From the NCBI GenBank assembly GCA_012523355.1, contig JAAYIR010000253.1:1-38526 (forward strand): a stretch of 38,526 bases of DNA. Reading direction: 5' to 3'. The DNA comes from a candidate division WS1 bacterium (GTDB lineage: Bacteria; Armatimonadota; Zipacnadia; Zipacnadales; Zipacnadaceae). The notes under the pieces are model-generated. The model did not search any database and was not told where the DNA came from. It saw nothing but the letters and a program-made list of their open reading frames with translations. Position numbers and translations under genes: made by a program. Positions 1 to 7,077 of the stretch are shown piece by piece. Position 1 is the stretch's first letter. Each line of letters opens with the position of its first letter.

Positions 1-601
1 CTAACTCTCCGTTCTGCAGGCGTTGCTTGGTGTACTCGCGTACGCGCTCTTCCTGGCGTTGCTCCTCCGCAGCCGCTTCCGGCTGCGCGGCAGGAAGCTC
101 GCCGGTGGGATTCGGGGGTGTCTCGCCGGGTCCAAAGATATTCGCTAGAATAGGCGGTACCCCCGGCCGGCTCTCTGGCCGCTTCCCCCCTGCCAAGAGG
201 TCCAGCAGACGGGCCTCAGCCCGCTTCTCTGCCTCGTCCCACACCTCATCCATGGCCTCATCCTCGACCATGCGGTAGGCCACATCGGCCAGGTCGCGGA
301 TGATCCCCTCGACATCCCGCCCCACGTAGCCCACCTCGGTGAACTTGGTGGCCTCAACCTTGATGAAGGGCGAGTCAGCCAGCGCAGCCAACCGCCGGGC
401 AATCTCGGTCTTGCCCACTCCGGTGGGGCCGATCATCAGGATATTCTTGGGGATGACCTCATCGCGCAGTTCATCCACAATCTCCTGCCGGCGCAGGCGA
501 TTTCGCATGGCCACCGCCACTGCTCGCTTGGCCTTATCCTGCCCGATGATGTACTTGTCGAGCTCCTCGACTATCTGCTTGGGCGTCAAACCTTCTATCA
601 T
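1..601 (-). CDS. hslU: HslU ATPase subunit of HslVU protease (3' truncated by window edge)
   Basis: This is the AAA+ unfoldase that recognises substrates and feeds them into the HslV peptidase in the cytoplasm. The 200 visible residues include the N-terminal helix with [13 protein letters not shown], a Walker A motif GPTGVGKT at about residues 58-65 and the GYVG pore-loop motif at 91-94. They then enter the I-domain, which has a Pro/Ala/Glu-rich stretch at about 145-190. Walker B, sensor motifs and the C-terminus lie outside the window. The ATG at 601 is preceded by AGAAGG at 8 nt spacing. It is the last gene seen in the minus-strand xerC-hslV-hslU series and is separated from hslV by a 244-nt spacer carrying hairpin repeats. 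Identification is firm; only completeness is unknown. Confidence 0.96.
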   Translation of the reverse strand, partial: MIEGLTPKQIVEELDKYIIGQDKAKRAVAVAMRNRLRRQEIVDELRDEVIPKNILMIGPTGVGKTEIARRLAALADSPFIKVEATKFTEVGYVGRDVEGIIRDLADVAYRMVEDEAMDEVWDEAEKRAEARLLDLLAGGKRPESRPGVPPILANIFGPGETPPNPTGELPAAQPEAAAEEQRQEERVREYTKQRLQNGEL

Positions 602-621
602 GATGAAACCTTCTCTCTTCT

Positions 622-775
622 CCCGTAGGGCCGGCTTCCGCGGCTCCCCGTAGGGGCGGCTTTCGGCGTCTGCGCCGATTGCCGCCCGTTCGATCCCGTA
701 ACGCCTCCGAGGCGCCTAGCCTTCTACCTCTCCCGTAGGGGCGGCTTTCCCGCGTCCGCGCGGGATTGCCGCCCG
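622..775. repeat. Two covarying hairpin repeats plus a decayed copy in the hslV-hslU spacer
   Basis: Two copies of a palindromic element lie at 647-688 and 732-775. Each begins CCCGTAGGGGCGGC and ends GCCGCCCG. GGGCGGC pairs with GCCGCCC (654-660 with 681-687; 739-745 with 768-774). Inside a small TT/TT internal loop a second stem differs between copies but remains paired: TCGGCG/CGCCGA in copy 1 and TCCCGCG/CGCGGGA in copy 2. The apical loops are TCTG and TCCG. A shorter imperfect relative starts CCCGTAGGG at 622. The compensatory changes indicate selection on, or templated copying of, the folded form. The rest of this 244-nt spacer holds nothing else I recognise. Confidence 0.85.
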
Positions 776-845
776 TCAGGTGACCTAGCGCCTACCCTGC
801 AGGCTCAGGCCTTGCCGAACCGACCCCTCGGGATACACCCCTGAA

Positions 846-1379
846 TTACTTCACGACCTCCACCACAATCTTGTCGTTCGTGTACAGGCACAGCTCCGCC
901 GCGATCTTGAGCGCCTCCTTGGCAATCTCCTCCGCCCCCAGCTTGCTATGCCGCAGCATCGCCATCGCTGCTGCCTGCGCGAAGGGCCCTCCTGAGCCGA
1001 TTGCCAGCACCTCGGCGTCCGGGGTGATGATGTCGCCGTTCCCTGAGATCAGGAACAGGTTCTCCTTATCCGCAACCACCAGATAAGCCTCCAGCCGCCG
1101 GAGCACCTTGTCCGTACGCCACAGCTTGGCGGTTTCCACCACCGCACGCGAAAGATTCCCCGAAAACTCGTCCAGCTTGGCCTCCAGGCGCTCGAACAGC
1201 GCCAGGGCATCCGCCGCGGAGCCGGCGTAGCCCGCCACCACCTTGCCCTCCCGCATGGTGCGCAGCTTGTTGGCGGTATGCTTGAATATGGTATCCCCGA
1301 CGGTGACCTGGCCGTCCCCGGCGAAGGCTGTCACGCCATTGCGCCGGACCGCCAGAATGGTCGTCGAGTGGGTTTTCAT
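846..1379 (-). CDS. hslV: HslV peptidase subunit of HslVU protease
   Basis: This is the proteasome-beta-like threonine peptidase of the HslVU (ClpQY) complex, a cytoplasmic degradation chamber capped by HslU. The 177-residue length is normal. The N-terminus reads MKTHSTTILAVRRNG; by analogy with the family the short propeptide is removed so that the first Thr of the TTI motif (Thr6) becomes the nucleophile. Other family signatures are AGDGQVTVGD, the glycine-rich VAGYAGSAADA and the C-terminal IGSGGPFAQAAA and LCLYTNDKIVVE. A propeptide of this kind recalls Bacillus CodW rather than the E. coli form that begins Met-Thr-Thr. AAGGAA precedes the ATG. The gene sits between the 50-residue small protein and hslU, matching the hslV-hslU order of other bacteria. 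Confidence 0.97.
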   Translation of the reverse strand: MKTHSTTILAVRRNGVTAFAGDGQVTVGDTIFKHTANKLRTMREGKVVAGYAGSAADALALFERLEAKLDEFSGNLSRAVVETAKLWRTDKVLRRLEAYLVVADKENLFLISGNGDIITPDAEVLAIGSGGPFAQAAAMAMLRHSKLGAEEIAKEALKIAAELCLYTNDKIVVEVVK

Positions 1380-1405
1380 GGTCGGTCACTTCCTTTTCGG
1401 TAGGG

Positions 1406-1420
1406 CAGACGTCTCGTCTG
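1406..1420. repeat. Short perfect hairpin upstream of hslV
   Basis: CAGACG (1406-1411) and CGTCTG (1415-1420) form a 6-bp stem around a TCT loop, preceded by GTAGGG. It lies in the 68-nt spacer between the small protein gene and hslV, within the presumed operon transcript. The GTAGGG lead-in is shared with the larger repeats downstream of hslV, so it may be a related element. No U-tract follows, so it is not an obvious terminator. Confidence 0.4.
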
Positions 1421-1447
1421 ACCGCTGCATCCGTACAGGCCAACTGT

Positions 1448-1600
1448 CTATGGCCAGCGCATCATCTTGCTCACGATCTTACGTCCTATCAGCTTATTCT
1501 TCAGACGCCGGGCAATGCGTTTCGGGTTGCCGCTGGCCACGGTCTCGATGTCGTTGGCCGTCCGCGCGAGCTTGTAGAGAAAACTGACGAGCTTGGACAT
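1448..1600 (-). CDS. Conserved-looking basic small protein, 50 aa
   Basis: The reading frame gives a 50-residue protein starting MSKLVSFLYKLARTANDIET and ending in KMMRWP. It is strongly basic in its second half (NPKRIARRLKNKLIGRK) with no signal peptide or clear membrane segment. A strong GGGGGAGG ribosome binding site lies about 11 nt upstream of the ATG at 1600, which argues that it is translated. It sits in the same orientation between the membrane protein gene and hslV. The pattern of an amphipathic N-terminus followed by a GNPKRIARR-type basic segment reminds me of small uncharacterised proteins annotated in several bacterial phyla, but I cannot name a family. RNA or membrane-surface binding would fit the charge; this is inference. 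Confidence 0.75.
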   Translation of the reverse strand: MSKLVSFLYKLARTANDIETVASGNPKRIARRLKNKLIGRKIVSKMMRWP

Positions 1601-1693
1601 GAGGAACAACCTCCCCCACTCTAGGTTCCGTCTGGATCGTCTTCGCGAGCTAACTCATGGTGTCTCCAAGTATACGCCCTCGCGCCGCGGGCG

Positions 1694-2281
1694 TCACTTC
1701 GGGCGCGCCCGAAGCAGCAGCGTCACCACGTCCGCCACCACCACCGAGGCCAGCGGCAGCACCAGTCCCAGCGCCACCCACAGGTAAAGGTTTACATGCT
1801 CCGTCAGGGCATACAGCAGGACCGCCGCGCCCAACGCCCAGCCCAGGTACACCACGCCGGCCACCAGCTCCCACGCCAGCGTCATGTGCAGGCCAGCCGC
1901 CTGCCAGAACCTCCGCCAGCTCCAGTCCGGGCGCTGCGGAAAGCACGGCACGCGGCGCAGCCAGCACCCCAGTCTCGCCAGCGGCGCCCACGGGCCCAGG
2001 TAATGGAGCACTACCCAGGCAAAGGCCCATTCGTCATAGGGGTCCTCGCGCAGCCGCCGCGCGCTGGCACGGCCGAGGTGCGCGCCATAGATCGCACCAG
2101 GCACCGCGCCCAGGACCAGCAGGGGCAGCGCGAACCAAGACAGGAACCGCAGCGTCTCCCCAGCGGCTCCCAGCAGCGTCCCCAGGCCCAGCAGTAGAGG
2201 CACGGCGTAGGCGAGGTCATACGCGGCCACCCGCCCGAGCGACTCCGCTTCAGACATGTGGAACCGGCAGGGCTCGCTCAC
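1694..2281 (-). CDS. Multi-pass membrane protein of unknown function, 195 aa
   Basis: I do not recognise this protein. It has about four hydrophobic helices: around residues 23-42 and 47-66 near the N-terminus and two near the C-terminus (about 135-155 and 165-190). A central loop of about 60 residues contains an Arg-rich stretch and several Trp residues (WSWRRFWQ). The start overlaps the xerC stop codon as ATGA (2278-2281), so translation is probably coupled. A second in-frame Met at residue 9 (2257) is an alternative. The gene follows xerC in the operon leading to hslVU. The overlap and hydrophobic pattern make it a real gene, but nothing in the sequence gives a function. Confidence 0.8.
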   Translation of the reverse strand: MSEPCRFHMSEAESLGRVAAYDLAYAVPLLLGLGTLLGAAGETLRFLSWFALPLLVLGAVPGAIYGAHLGRASARRLREDPYDEWAFAWVVLHYLGPWAPLARLGCWLRRVPCFPQRPDWSWRRFWQAAGLHMTLAWELVAGVVYLGWALGAAVLLYALTEHVNLYLWVALGLVLPLASVVVADVVTLLLRARPK

Positions 2282-3234
2282 TCGCCCTCCGTCCCCTCTG
2301 CCTCGCCCTCCCCCACCTGTTGCGCCAGGGGATGGGCCTTGGCGTACGCCTCCCGCAGACGCTCCTGGCTCACATGAGTGTAGATCTGCGTCGTTCCCAG
2401 GCGCTCGTGTCCCAGCAGCTCCTGGATGGCCCGCAGGTCCGCCCCCCGGTCGAGCAGGTGCGTCGCAAAGCTGTGCCGCAGCGTGTGCGGACTGGTCCGC
2501 GCGCTGGCGCCGATGGCCAGGGCGAAGCTCCGCACCACGTTCTGAATCTGGCGCACCGTCAGCCGTTGCCCTCGCTGGCTCAGGAGCAGGGCTGCCTCCT
2601 CCCCCGCACCCTTCCGGTTGGCCAGGTGCAGCGTTCGACCCTGTTGCACGTACTGGCGTATCGCTTCCTCCGCCGGCGCGCCGAAGAATACCACCCGCTC
2701 CTTGCTCCCCTTACCCACCACGCGCACAGACCGCTCCTCCAGCTTCAGATCCTCCACATTCAGCCGCTGCAGCTCCGACACCCGCATACCCGTCGCGTAG
2801 AGCAGCTCCAAAATCAACCGGTTCCGCTGGCCGTTGGCGTCATGCGGATCCGGCTGTGCGACCAGCTCCTCGGTCTCCTGCTCCGAGAGGGCCTCGGGGA
2901 GGTGCGAGGGCGCACCGGCCAGCCGGAGGACTGCCGCCGGATTATGCTCCATCTGCCCGTTGGCGACCAGAAAGCGAAACAGCGCCCGCAGTGCCGCCAC
3001 CTTGCGCCGCACTGAGGTCCGCGCGAACTCCTGGCGGTGCAGGTGCGCCAGGTACCGCCGCAGCAGCGCCTGATCCACCGCCGCAAAGTCCCAGGCTCTG
3101 TCCTCCCCCCAGGTGTGGGCCAGGAAGTCGGCCAACTCGGTAACATCATGGGCATAGGCCTCCGCTGTGTGCTTTGACACCCCACGAACGGTGGTAAGAT
3201 AGGTCATGAAGTTGTCGAGCGATATGGAGAACAT
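2278..3234 (-). CDS. xerC: Tyrosine recombinase XerC/XerD
   Basis: This is a site-specific tyrosine recombinase of the kind that resolves chromosome dimers at dif sites. The 318 residues comprise an N-terminal SAM-like core-binding domain (about 1-95) and a catalytic domain (about 115-295). The full active-site set is visible: Arg151 in ATGMRVSEL, a Lys in GKGSKER (174-180), His250 and Arg253 in HTLRHSFATHLL, His276 in LLGHERLGTTQ and the nucleophile Tyr285 in IYTHVS. A Glu-rich C-terminal tail of about 20 residues extends beyond the usual end. No good ribosome binding site is visible at the ATG. Position next to hslV/hslU matches the xerC-hslV-hslU cluster of Firmicutes and supports the housekeeping Xer role rather than a phage integrase. 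Choosing XerC over XerD is by context. Confidence 0.92.
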   Translation of the reverse strand: MFSISLDNFMTYLTTVRGVSKHTAEAYAHDVTELADFLAHTWGEDRAWDFAAVDQALLRRYLAHLHRQEFARTSVRRKVAALRALFRFLVANGQMEHNPAAVLRLAGAPSHLPEALSEQETEELVAQPDPHDANGQRNRLILELLYATGMRVSELQRLNVEDLKLEERSVRVVGKGSKERVVFFGAPAEEAIRQYVQQGRTLHLANRKGAGEEAALLLSQRGQRLTVRQIQNVVRSFALAIGASARTSPHTLRHSFATHLLDRGADLRAIQELLGHERLGTTQIYTHVSQERLREAYAKAHPLAQQVGEGEAEGTEGE

Positions 3235-3325
3235 AGGGCCAGATTCGGGACTTCATCCGCTGCCACCGGGCTCCCCCGGGCCCTTCCAGAACGGGAACAA
3301 CGGAACTCTGTACGTTGTTAGGAAC

Positions 3326-3334
3326 ATGATACCA
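3326..3334 (-). promoter_or_regulatory. Possible extended -10 promoter for the xerC operon
   Basis: Read on the minus strand this is TGGTATCAT, an extended -10 (TGnTATAAT-like) element about 90 nt upstream of xerC. No good -35 is present at 16-18 bp, so this is a weak call. The surrounding divergent spacer (3235-3532) contains GC-rich imperfect inverted repeats but no other gene that I can support. Confidence 0.35.
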
Positions 3335-3532
3335 CGAAAGACACTTCTGTGCTGGCTTGGCCCTGGGCTCGGAGAGGTGGAGGCTGACCTCCTCTACCGC
3401 AGAGACCGCCCGCCTCCTGTCCTCCGCGTTGCGCGCTGGCAGGAGACCACCTCCGCGAGGCCGAAGTCATATATGTAGTCTGGGATCGGGCTTGCTCACG
3501 ACAACACCATGTTGGGTCATGGAGGGACTACT

Positions 3533-4555
3533 ATGCCCGGTAAGACTCTAGGCATGCTGCTGGCCGTCACCTGCCTGCTCAGTCTGACTTTGACTGCTGT
3601 ACAGGCGGAAGAGGGCACGCTGTTGCGTTTCAAGTTCCTGCCGGGACAGGTGGAAACGTACAGCCTGCAGGTCATCGGCGAGGGCCAGATGGAGCTCCTG
3701 GGCCTGCCCAACGACCGGGAAATGAAATCCCCGCTCAAGATAGAGATGAGCCTGCCGCTGGACCTGATCACCGATGAGGTAGACGAGCAGGGCCACGCTC
3801 GCCTCCGCGCCCATCTGGGAGCCCTGGACATGCGGGTGATCGTCGCCGGACACAATATCCATACCGTCATGAACCCCGCCGCGGGCACCGTCACTGTGAC
3901 CGCCGACGGCAACGTCCTGCCTATCCCGGCGGGCTGGGTCCTCCCCATCCAGGGCCTCGAGAACATGGTGGTCACCCTCACCCCCCAGGGCCAGCTCGCA
4001 GGAGTTGAGGGCCTGGAGCAGTTGCCGGCGGTCATGACCATGGGACTCATGGGCGGTGTCAACCGGGAGCAGATGCTGGCCCTGATGCAGGGCCAGGCGC
4101 CGCTGTTGTCCGAAAACCCGGTGCGCCCTGGCGACTCCTGGGAGCAGACCCTCACCTTCCCCTGGCCGGAGGACAAGCCGACCACCGCTGTGACCACCTA
4201 CACCTTCCAGGAGTTGGAGACGGTAGACGGGGAGCCGCTGGCGCGGCTGGCGTTGACCAGCAGCTTGGAGCTGCGCGACGTGCCCTTGCCGGAGCAGGTG
4301 TCACCTACGGGAGCTTCGGGAGCTGCGGGGCCGCCCCCGGGCGGGAAGTCCAGGAATCTCCTGAACCTCCTGCGAGTAGACTCAAGTGGTGAGATCACAC
4401 TGCCCCTGGAGGGCGGGTATCTACACAGCGCGGACCTGGACGTGACCCTGAACCTGGAGACTACGCGGGCCACGTCGCAGGACCCCCAGGCTAGCGCCCG
4501 CAAGATGCTGCTGAAGGACCTCAGGCTCAAGTACCGGCTCACGCCCAGGTATTAG
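3533..4555 (+). CDS. Secreted protein of unknown function, 340 aa
   Basis: The protein begins MPGKTLGMLLAVTCLLSLTLT and has a clear signal peptide with likely cleavage after AVQA at about residue 25. The mature part starts with EEGTLLRFKFLPGQVETYSLQV, resembling uncharacterised exported proteins (DUF6263-like) in which a beta-rich domain opens with a Phe-x-Pro-Gly turn. I do not recognise an enzyme motif. An earlier in-frame ATG at 3509 would add eight residues. I prefer 3533 because GGAGGG at 3521-3526 sits 6 nt upstream and the signal peptide begins there. It is transcribed alone between two minus-strand operons, splitting xerC from trmFO. The last 110 nt before trmFO hold no recognisable terminator. 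Confidence 0.82.
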   Translation: MPGKTLGMLLAVTCLLSLTLTAVQAEEGTLLRFKFLPGQVETYSLQVIGEGQMELLGLPNDREMKSPLKIEMSLPLDLITDEVDEQGHARLRAHLGALDMRVIVAGHNIHTVMNPAAGTVTVTADGNVLPIPAGWVLPIQGLENMVVTLTPQGQLAGVEGLEQLPAVMTMGLMGGVNREQMLALMQGQAPLLSENPVRPGDSWEQTLTFPWPEDKPTTAVTTYTFQELETVDGEPLARLALTSSLELRDVPLPEQVSPTGASGAAGPPPGGKSRNLLNLLRVDSSGEITLPLEGGYLHSADLDVTLNLETTRATSQDPQASARKMLLKDLRLKYRLTPRY

Positions 4556-4665
4556 GGAGAAGCCCAACATGGCGGGGAGCGGAGGTAATGCCACCCGGCG
4601 GCGGTTGTCATGCTGCGCTGTCTTCCTATGAGGGGAGACTGGACGTTTGTGGCCTCTCTCAGTGC

Positions 4666-6018
4666 CTAGAGATCAGGATGGGCCTCCAGGAACTCCTCCA
4701 ACGCTGCCAGGCATTCCGGGCCCCGGGAGGCCCGGCGTTCCCTCTTGGCAGCCGGCGCCAGCCCTTGAATGGAGGGAAGGAGACCGAAGTTGGCGTTCAT
4801 GGGCTGGAAGTGATCCGGGTCGGCCGTACAGATGTGATGCACCAGCGCCCCGAACAGACTTCCCTCTGGCAGCTCCACCGGCGCCTTCCCTTGTAGCAGT
4901 CGCGTCGCATTCACTCCCGCCAGCCACCCCGCGGCCGTGGACTCCAGGTACCCCTCCACGCCTGTAATTTGTCCGGCGAAGAACAGGTCCTTCCGGGCGC
5001 GGGACTGGAGGGTGGGCCGCAGGAGCGTCGGGGCGTTCAGATAGGTGTTACGGTGCACCGCACCGAAGCGCAGAAACTCGGCCTGCTCCAGGCCCGGAAT
5101 CATGCGGAATACCCGCTGCTGTTCCGGATAGCGCAGTGAGGTCTGGAACCCCACCAGATTATACATGGTCAGTTCGTTATTCTCCGGACGCAGTTGCACT
5201 ACTGCATACGGCTGCTCCCCGGTGTGGGGGTTCACCAGCCCCACGGGCTTCATGGGGCCGAAGCGCAGGGTGTCCAGGCCTCGCGCCGCAATGACTTCCA
5301 CCGGCAAGCAGCCCTCGAACAGCTCCCGAGGGTCATAGTCGGCGTGCAGCGTTCGCTCCGCGCCCATCAGGGCCTCATAGAAGGCCTCATACTGCTCCTG
5401 GTTCAGGGGGCAGTTCCAGTAGGCCGCCTCCCCCTTCTCGTAGCGCGAGGCCAGGAAGCACACTTCCTGGTTGATGCTTTCAGCGGAAACTATCGGCGAG
5501 AGAGCGTCATAAAAGAACAGATATTCTGCCCCGGTGAAGCGGAACAGGTTCCGTGCGAGCGGTTGAGAGGTCAGCGGGCCGCTGGCCACAATCACCGGCC
5601 CCTGCTCGGGAATCTCGGTGACCTCCTCGCGAACAATCTCGACCAGCGGCTCCTCCTCCAGTGCACGGGTGATCTCTCCCGCGAATAGATCCCGGTCTAC
5701 GGCCAAGGCGTCGCCGGCGGGCACGGCGGTCTGATCCGCGGCGCACATGATTAGCGACCCCAGCCGGCGCAGTTCCGCCTTCAACACCCCGTGGGCACGA
5801 GCGGGATTGTCACTCTTCAGGGAGTTGCTGCACACCAATTCAGCCAGCAGGCCGGTCTTGTGCGCTGGCGTCATCTGGCCGGGGCGCATCTCATAAAGCC
5901 GCGCCTTTACACCCCGGCGTGCTATCTGCCAGGCCGCCTCCGAGCCGGCCAACCCACCGCCAATTATGAGAATGGTGTCGGCCATGGTAACAGTGTGAGG
6001 GCGCCAGCCATGAGGCAC
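4666..6018 (-). CDS. trmFO: TrmFO, folate/FAD-dependent tRNA U54 methyltransferase
   Basis: This enzyme makes 5-methyluridine at position 54 of tRNA using methylene-tetrahydrofolate and FADH2. The N-terminus carries the dinucleotide-binding motif IIGGGLAGSEAAWQ. The two family cysteines are present: Cys63 in AELVCSNSLKSD and Cys237 in FEGCLPVEVIAARG. The C-terminal half has the second FAD-contacting block GQITGVEGYLESTAAGWLAG. Length (450 aa) is typical. The start is ambiguous. A GTG at 6018 has GGAG 5 nt upstream, whereas the ATG at 5985 (MADTILIIGGG) matches the usual family start but lacks a ribosome binding site. It is the last gene of a minus-strand unit with a zinc-ribbon microprotein and a small membrane protein. 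In Firmicutes trmFO adjoins xerC; here a foreign-orientation gene separates them. Confidence 0.95.
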   Translation of the reverse strand: MPHGWRPHTVTMADTILIIGGGLAGSEAAWQIARRGVKARLYEMRPGQMTPAHKTGLLAELVCSNSLKSDNPARAHGVLKAELRRLGSLIMCAADQTAVPAGDALAVDRDLFAGEITRALEEEPLVEIVREEVTEIPEQGPVIVASGPLTSQPLARNLFRFTGAEYLFFYDALSPIVSAESINQEVCFLASRYEKGEAAYWNCPLNQEQYEAFYEALMGAERTLHADYDPRELFEGCLPVEVIAARGLDTLRFGPMKPVGLVNPHTGEQPYAVVQLRPENNELTMYNLVGFQTSLRYPEQQRVFRMIPGLEQAEFLRFGAVHRNTYLNAPTLLRPTLQSRARKDLFFAGQITGVEGYLESTAAGWLAGVNATRLLQGKAPVELPEGSLFGALVHHICTADPDHFQPMNANFGLLPSIQGLAPAAKRERRASRGPECLAALEEFLEAHPDL

Positions 6019-6075
6019 GGGTACTCCGCCACGGCCCCGCCTCTGCTACCCGGGTACAGGAGCGCCCCAGAATCT

Positions 6076-6306
6076 TCACCAGTGTATGGGCCAGACGGGA
6101 TGGTTGCGGAGGTAGATCTCCAGATCAACCCAATCGGTGTCGGCGGGTGCGAAGACGGCTGGCGGCGGGGGCAGGGGGCGCTCAGCAGGCTGCGGCGCCT
6201 GCCACCACAGAATCCCGGTCATGACGAATACCTGCCGCCACAACAGTGCTGTGACCAGCAGAAAGGCCGCAAGCGCCCAGATGGTGAGACGAGAACGCTG
6301 TGTCAT
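6076..6306 (-). CDS. Small single-pass membrane protein, 76 aa
   Basis: The frame starting at the ATG at 6306 begins MTQRSRLTIWALAAFLLVTA and has one long hydrophobic segment (about residues 7-36). This is followed by a Pro-rich linker (RPLPPPP) and a short polar tail rich in Trp and Asp. It could be an N-terminally anchored exported peptide. A TTG at 6315 would extend it by three codons; neither start has a strong ribosome binding site. It lies 15 nt downstream of the zinc-ribbon microprotein and 57 nt upstream of trmFO on the same strand, which supports expression as one unit. No family recognised; moderate confidence. Confidence 0.55.
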   Translation of the reverse strand: MTQRSRLTIWALAAFLLVTALLWRQVFVMTGILWWQAPQPAERPLPPPPAVFAPADTDWVDLEIYLRNHPVWPIHW

Positions 6307-6321
6307 GATCGGCAACCACTG

Positions 6322-6450
6322 CTAGGTCTTTCCCCGCGGACGCGAAGACTGCATCTTCACCCGCCGGCAGCGGGGACAGCGGAACTTGCGCTGGCCGTGA
6401 TGCACCCCGCGCTCCTCCTTCATCGTGACTCTGCAATGCGAGCATGTCAC
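6322..6450 (-). CDS. Zinc-ribbon microprotein, 42 aa
   Basis: The 42-residue product carries two CxxC knuckles (TCSHC near the N-terminus and FRCPRCRR at about 26-33) joined by a Lys/Arg/His-rich linker, and ends in a basic tail. This is the layout of a single treble-clef or zinc-ribbon domain that could bind nucleic acid. I chose the GTG at 6450 because GGAGGTG lies 6 nt upstream and a consensus-like promoter sits immediately before it (6475-6503). A longer frame reaches an ATG at 6540, but that start would lie upstream of the promoter and adds residues with no zinc-ribbon character. It is the first gene of the unit leading to trmFO. Specific function unknown. Confidence 0.7.
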   Translation of the reverse strand: MTCSHCRVTMKEERGVHHGQRKFRCPRCRRVKMQSSRPRGKT

Positions 6451-6474
6451 TCCCGCACCTCCGAAACGGACTCC

Positions 6475-6503
6475 ATGGTACCGGAGCAGGTCGGGAGTGT
6501 CAA
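6475..6503 (-). promoter_or_regulatory. Promoter of the zinc-ribbon/trmFO unit
   Basis: On the minus strand the -35 box TTGACA (6498-6503) is a perfect consensus and is followed after 17 bp by TACCAT (6475-6480). Transcription would start near 6468, just before the ribosome binding site at 6456-6462. The gene-free stretch 6451-6781 therefore holds this promoter and, divergently, the promoter of the 30-residue microgene; I see nothing else in it. Confidence 0.7.
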
Positions 6504-6690
6504 GCAAGCTCTCCAGGCAAGCTGAGCTAGTAACATACATGGCTGACAGTGGGAGGAGGCGAGGAGGCGGAGAGTGGGCGAGTACCGTTGGGAAGGGCCG
6601 AGGTCATCATTACACCCACCGCAGCTCAGATGGAGAGGACGCCGAGTGAGCTTCCGTGTCTTCTCCTGTCATTTTCCAGGCCGTTCATGC

Positions 6691-6719
6691 TTGACCTCTT
6701 CGCAGTCTGGGTATATCAT
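6691..6719 (+). promoter_or_regulatory. Promoter of the Cys/Lys-rich microgene
   Basis: TTGACC (6691-6696) and TATCAT (6714-6719) are spaced by 17 bp, each one base from consensus. The start would fall near 6726, giving a leader of about 55 nt before the ATG at 6782. Confidence 0.7.
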
Positions 6720-6767
6720 TCATGTTGTCTGCACCAGGGCACCGCCCTGCATCTCAAAGTAGCTGCC

Positions 6768-6776
6768 GGAGGTGAT
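6768..6776 (+). promoter_or_regulatory. Near-perfect ribosome binding site
   Basis: GGAGGTGAT is complementary to the 3' end of 16S rRNA over nine bases, 5 nt before the ATG at 6782. It is the strongest such site in the window and decides that the very short frame behind it is translated. Confidence 0.85.
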
Positions 6777-6781
6777 GCCAC

Positions 6782-6874
6782 ATGGCTTGTAAGAGTTGTG
6801 GCGGAGCGAAGAAGGAAGAGAAGAAAACAGCGGCCAAGAAGGCGGCTGCGAAGAAGACTGCAGCCAAGAAGTAG
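6782..6874 (+). CDS. 30-residue Cys-knuckle, Lys/Ala-rich microprotein
   Basis: The peptide begins MACKSCGGAKKEEKK and continues with three alternating AAKK-type blocks to a TAG stop, ending AAKK. Twelve of its 30 residues are lysine. The C-terminal part resembles the Ala/Lys-rich tails of bacterial histone-H1-like proteins. The CxxC at residues 3-6 could bind a metal or form a disulphide. It is too short for most gene callers, yet it has a promoter with 17-bp spacing, an almost ideal ribosome binding site and a strong hairpin about 95 nt downstream, so it forms a complete transcription unit. DNA or RNA binding is inferred from charge only. Confidence 0.75.
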   Translation: MACKSCGGAKKEEKKTAAKKAAAKKTAAKK

Positions 6875-6969
6875 TCTGGACGGTCTTCCGGGTAACGTAG
6901 GCCAGAGGCCTTGAAGCTACTGAAGCTCTTGCCTCCTTCTCTCCCTACGACACCCAACTGAATACGTCA

Positions 6970-7000
6970 CTGAGCGCCTCGGCCAGGCCGAGGCGCTCAG
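6970..7000. terminator. Strong hairpin between convergent genes
   Basis: TGAGCGCCTCGG (6971-6982) pairs perfectly with CCGAGGCGCTCA (6988-6999) around a CCAGG loop, with an extra C-G pair outside. The inverted repeat lies between the plus-strand microgene and the minus-strand methyltransferase, the usual place for a bidirectional terminator. There is no strong T-run on either side, so efficiency is uncertain. Confidence 0.6.
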
Positions 7001-7077
7001 CCTTAAGTGGTCTCGAAAACGGGCCCCCAGGTGCCGTAGTGCCCCTGCGCCTCGTCCCGGGCTCTCCGCTTGGTGCT

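Noticed and set aside
1657-3015. Long plus-strand open frame opposite xerC and the membrane protein gene
   Set aside because: Low-complexity Pro/Arg/Ala composition from high-GC antisense; xerC on the other strand has a complete active site.
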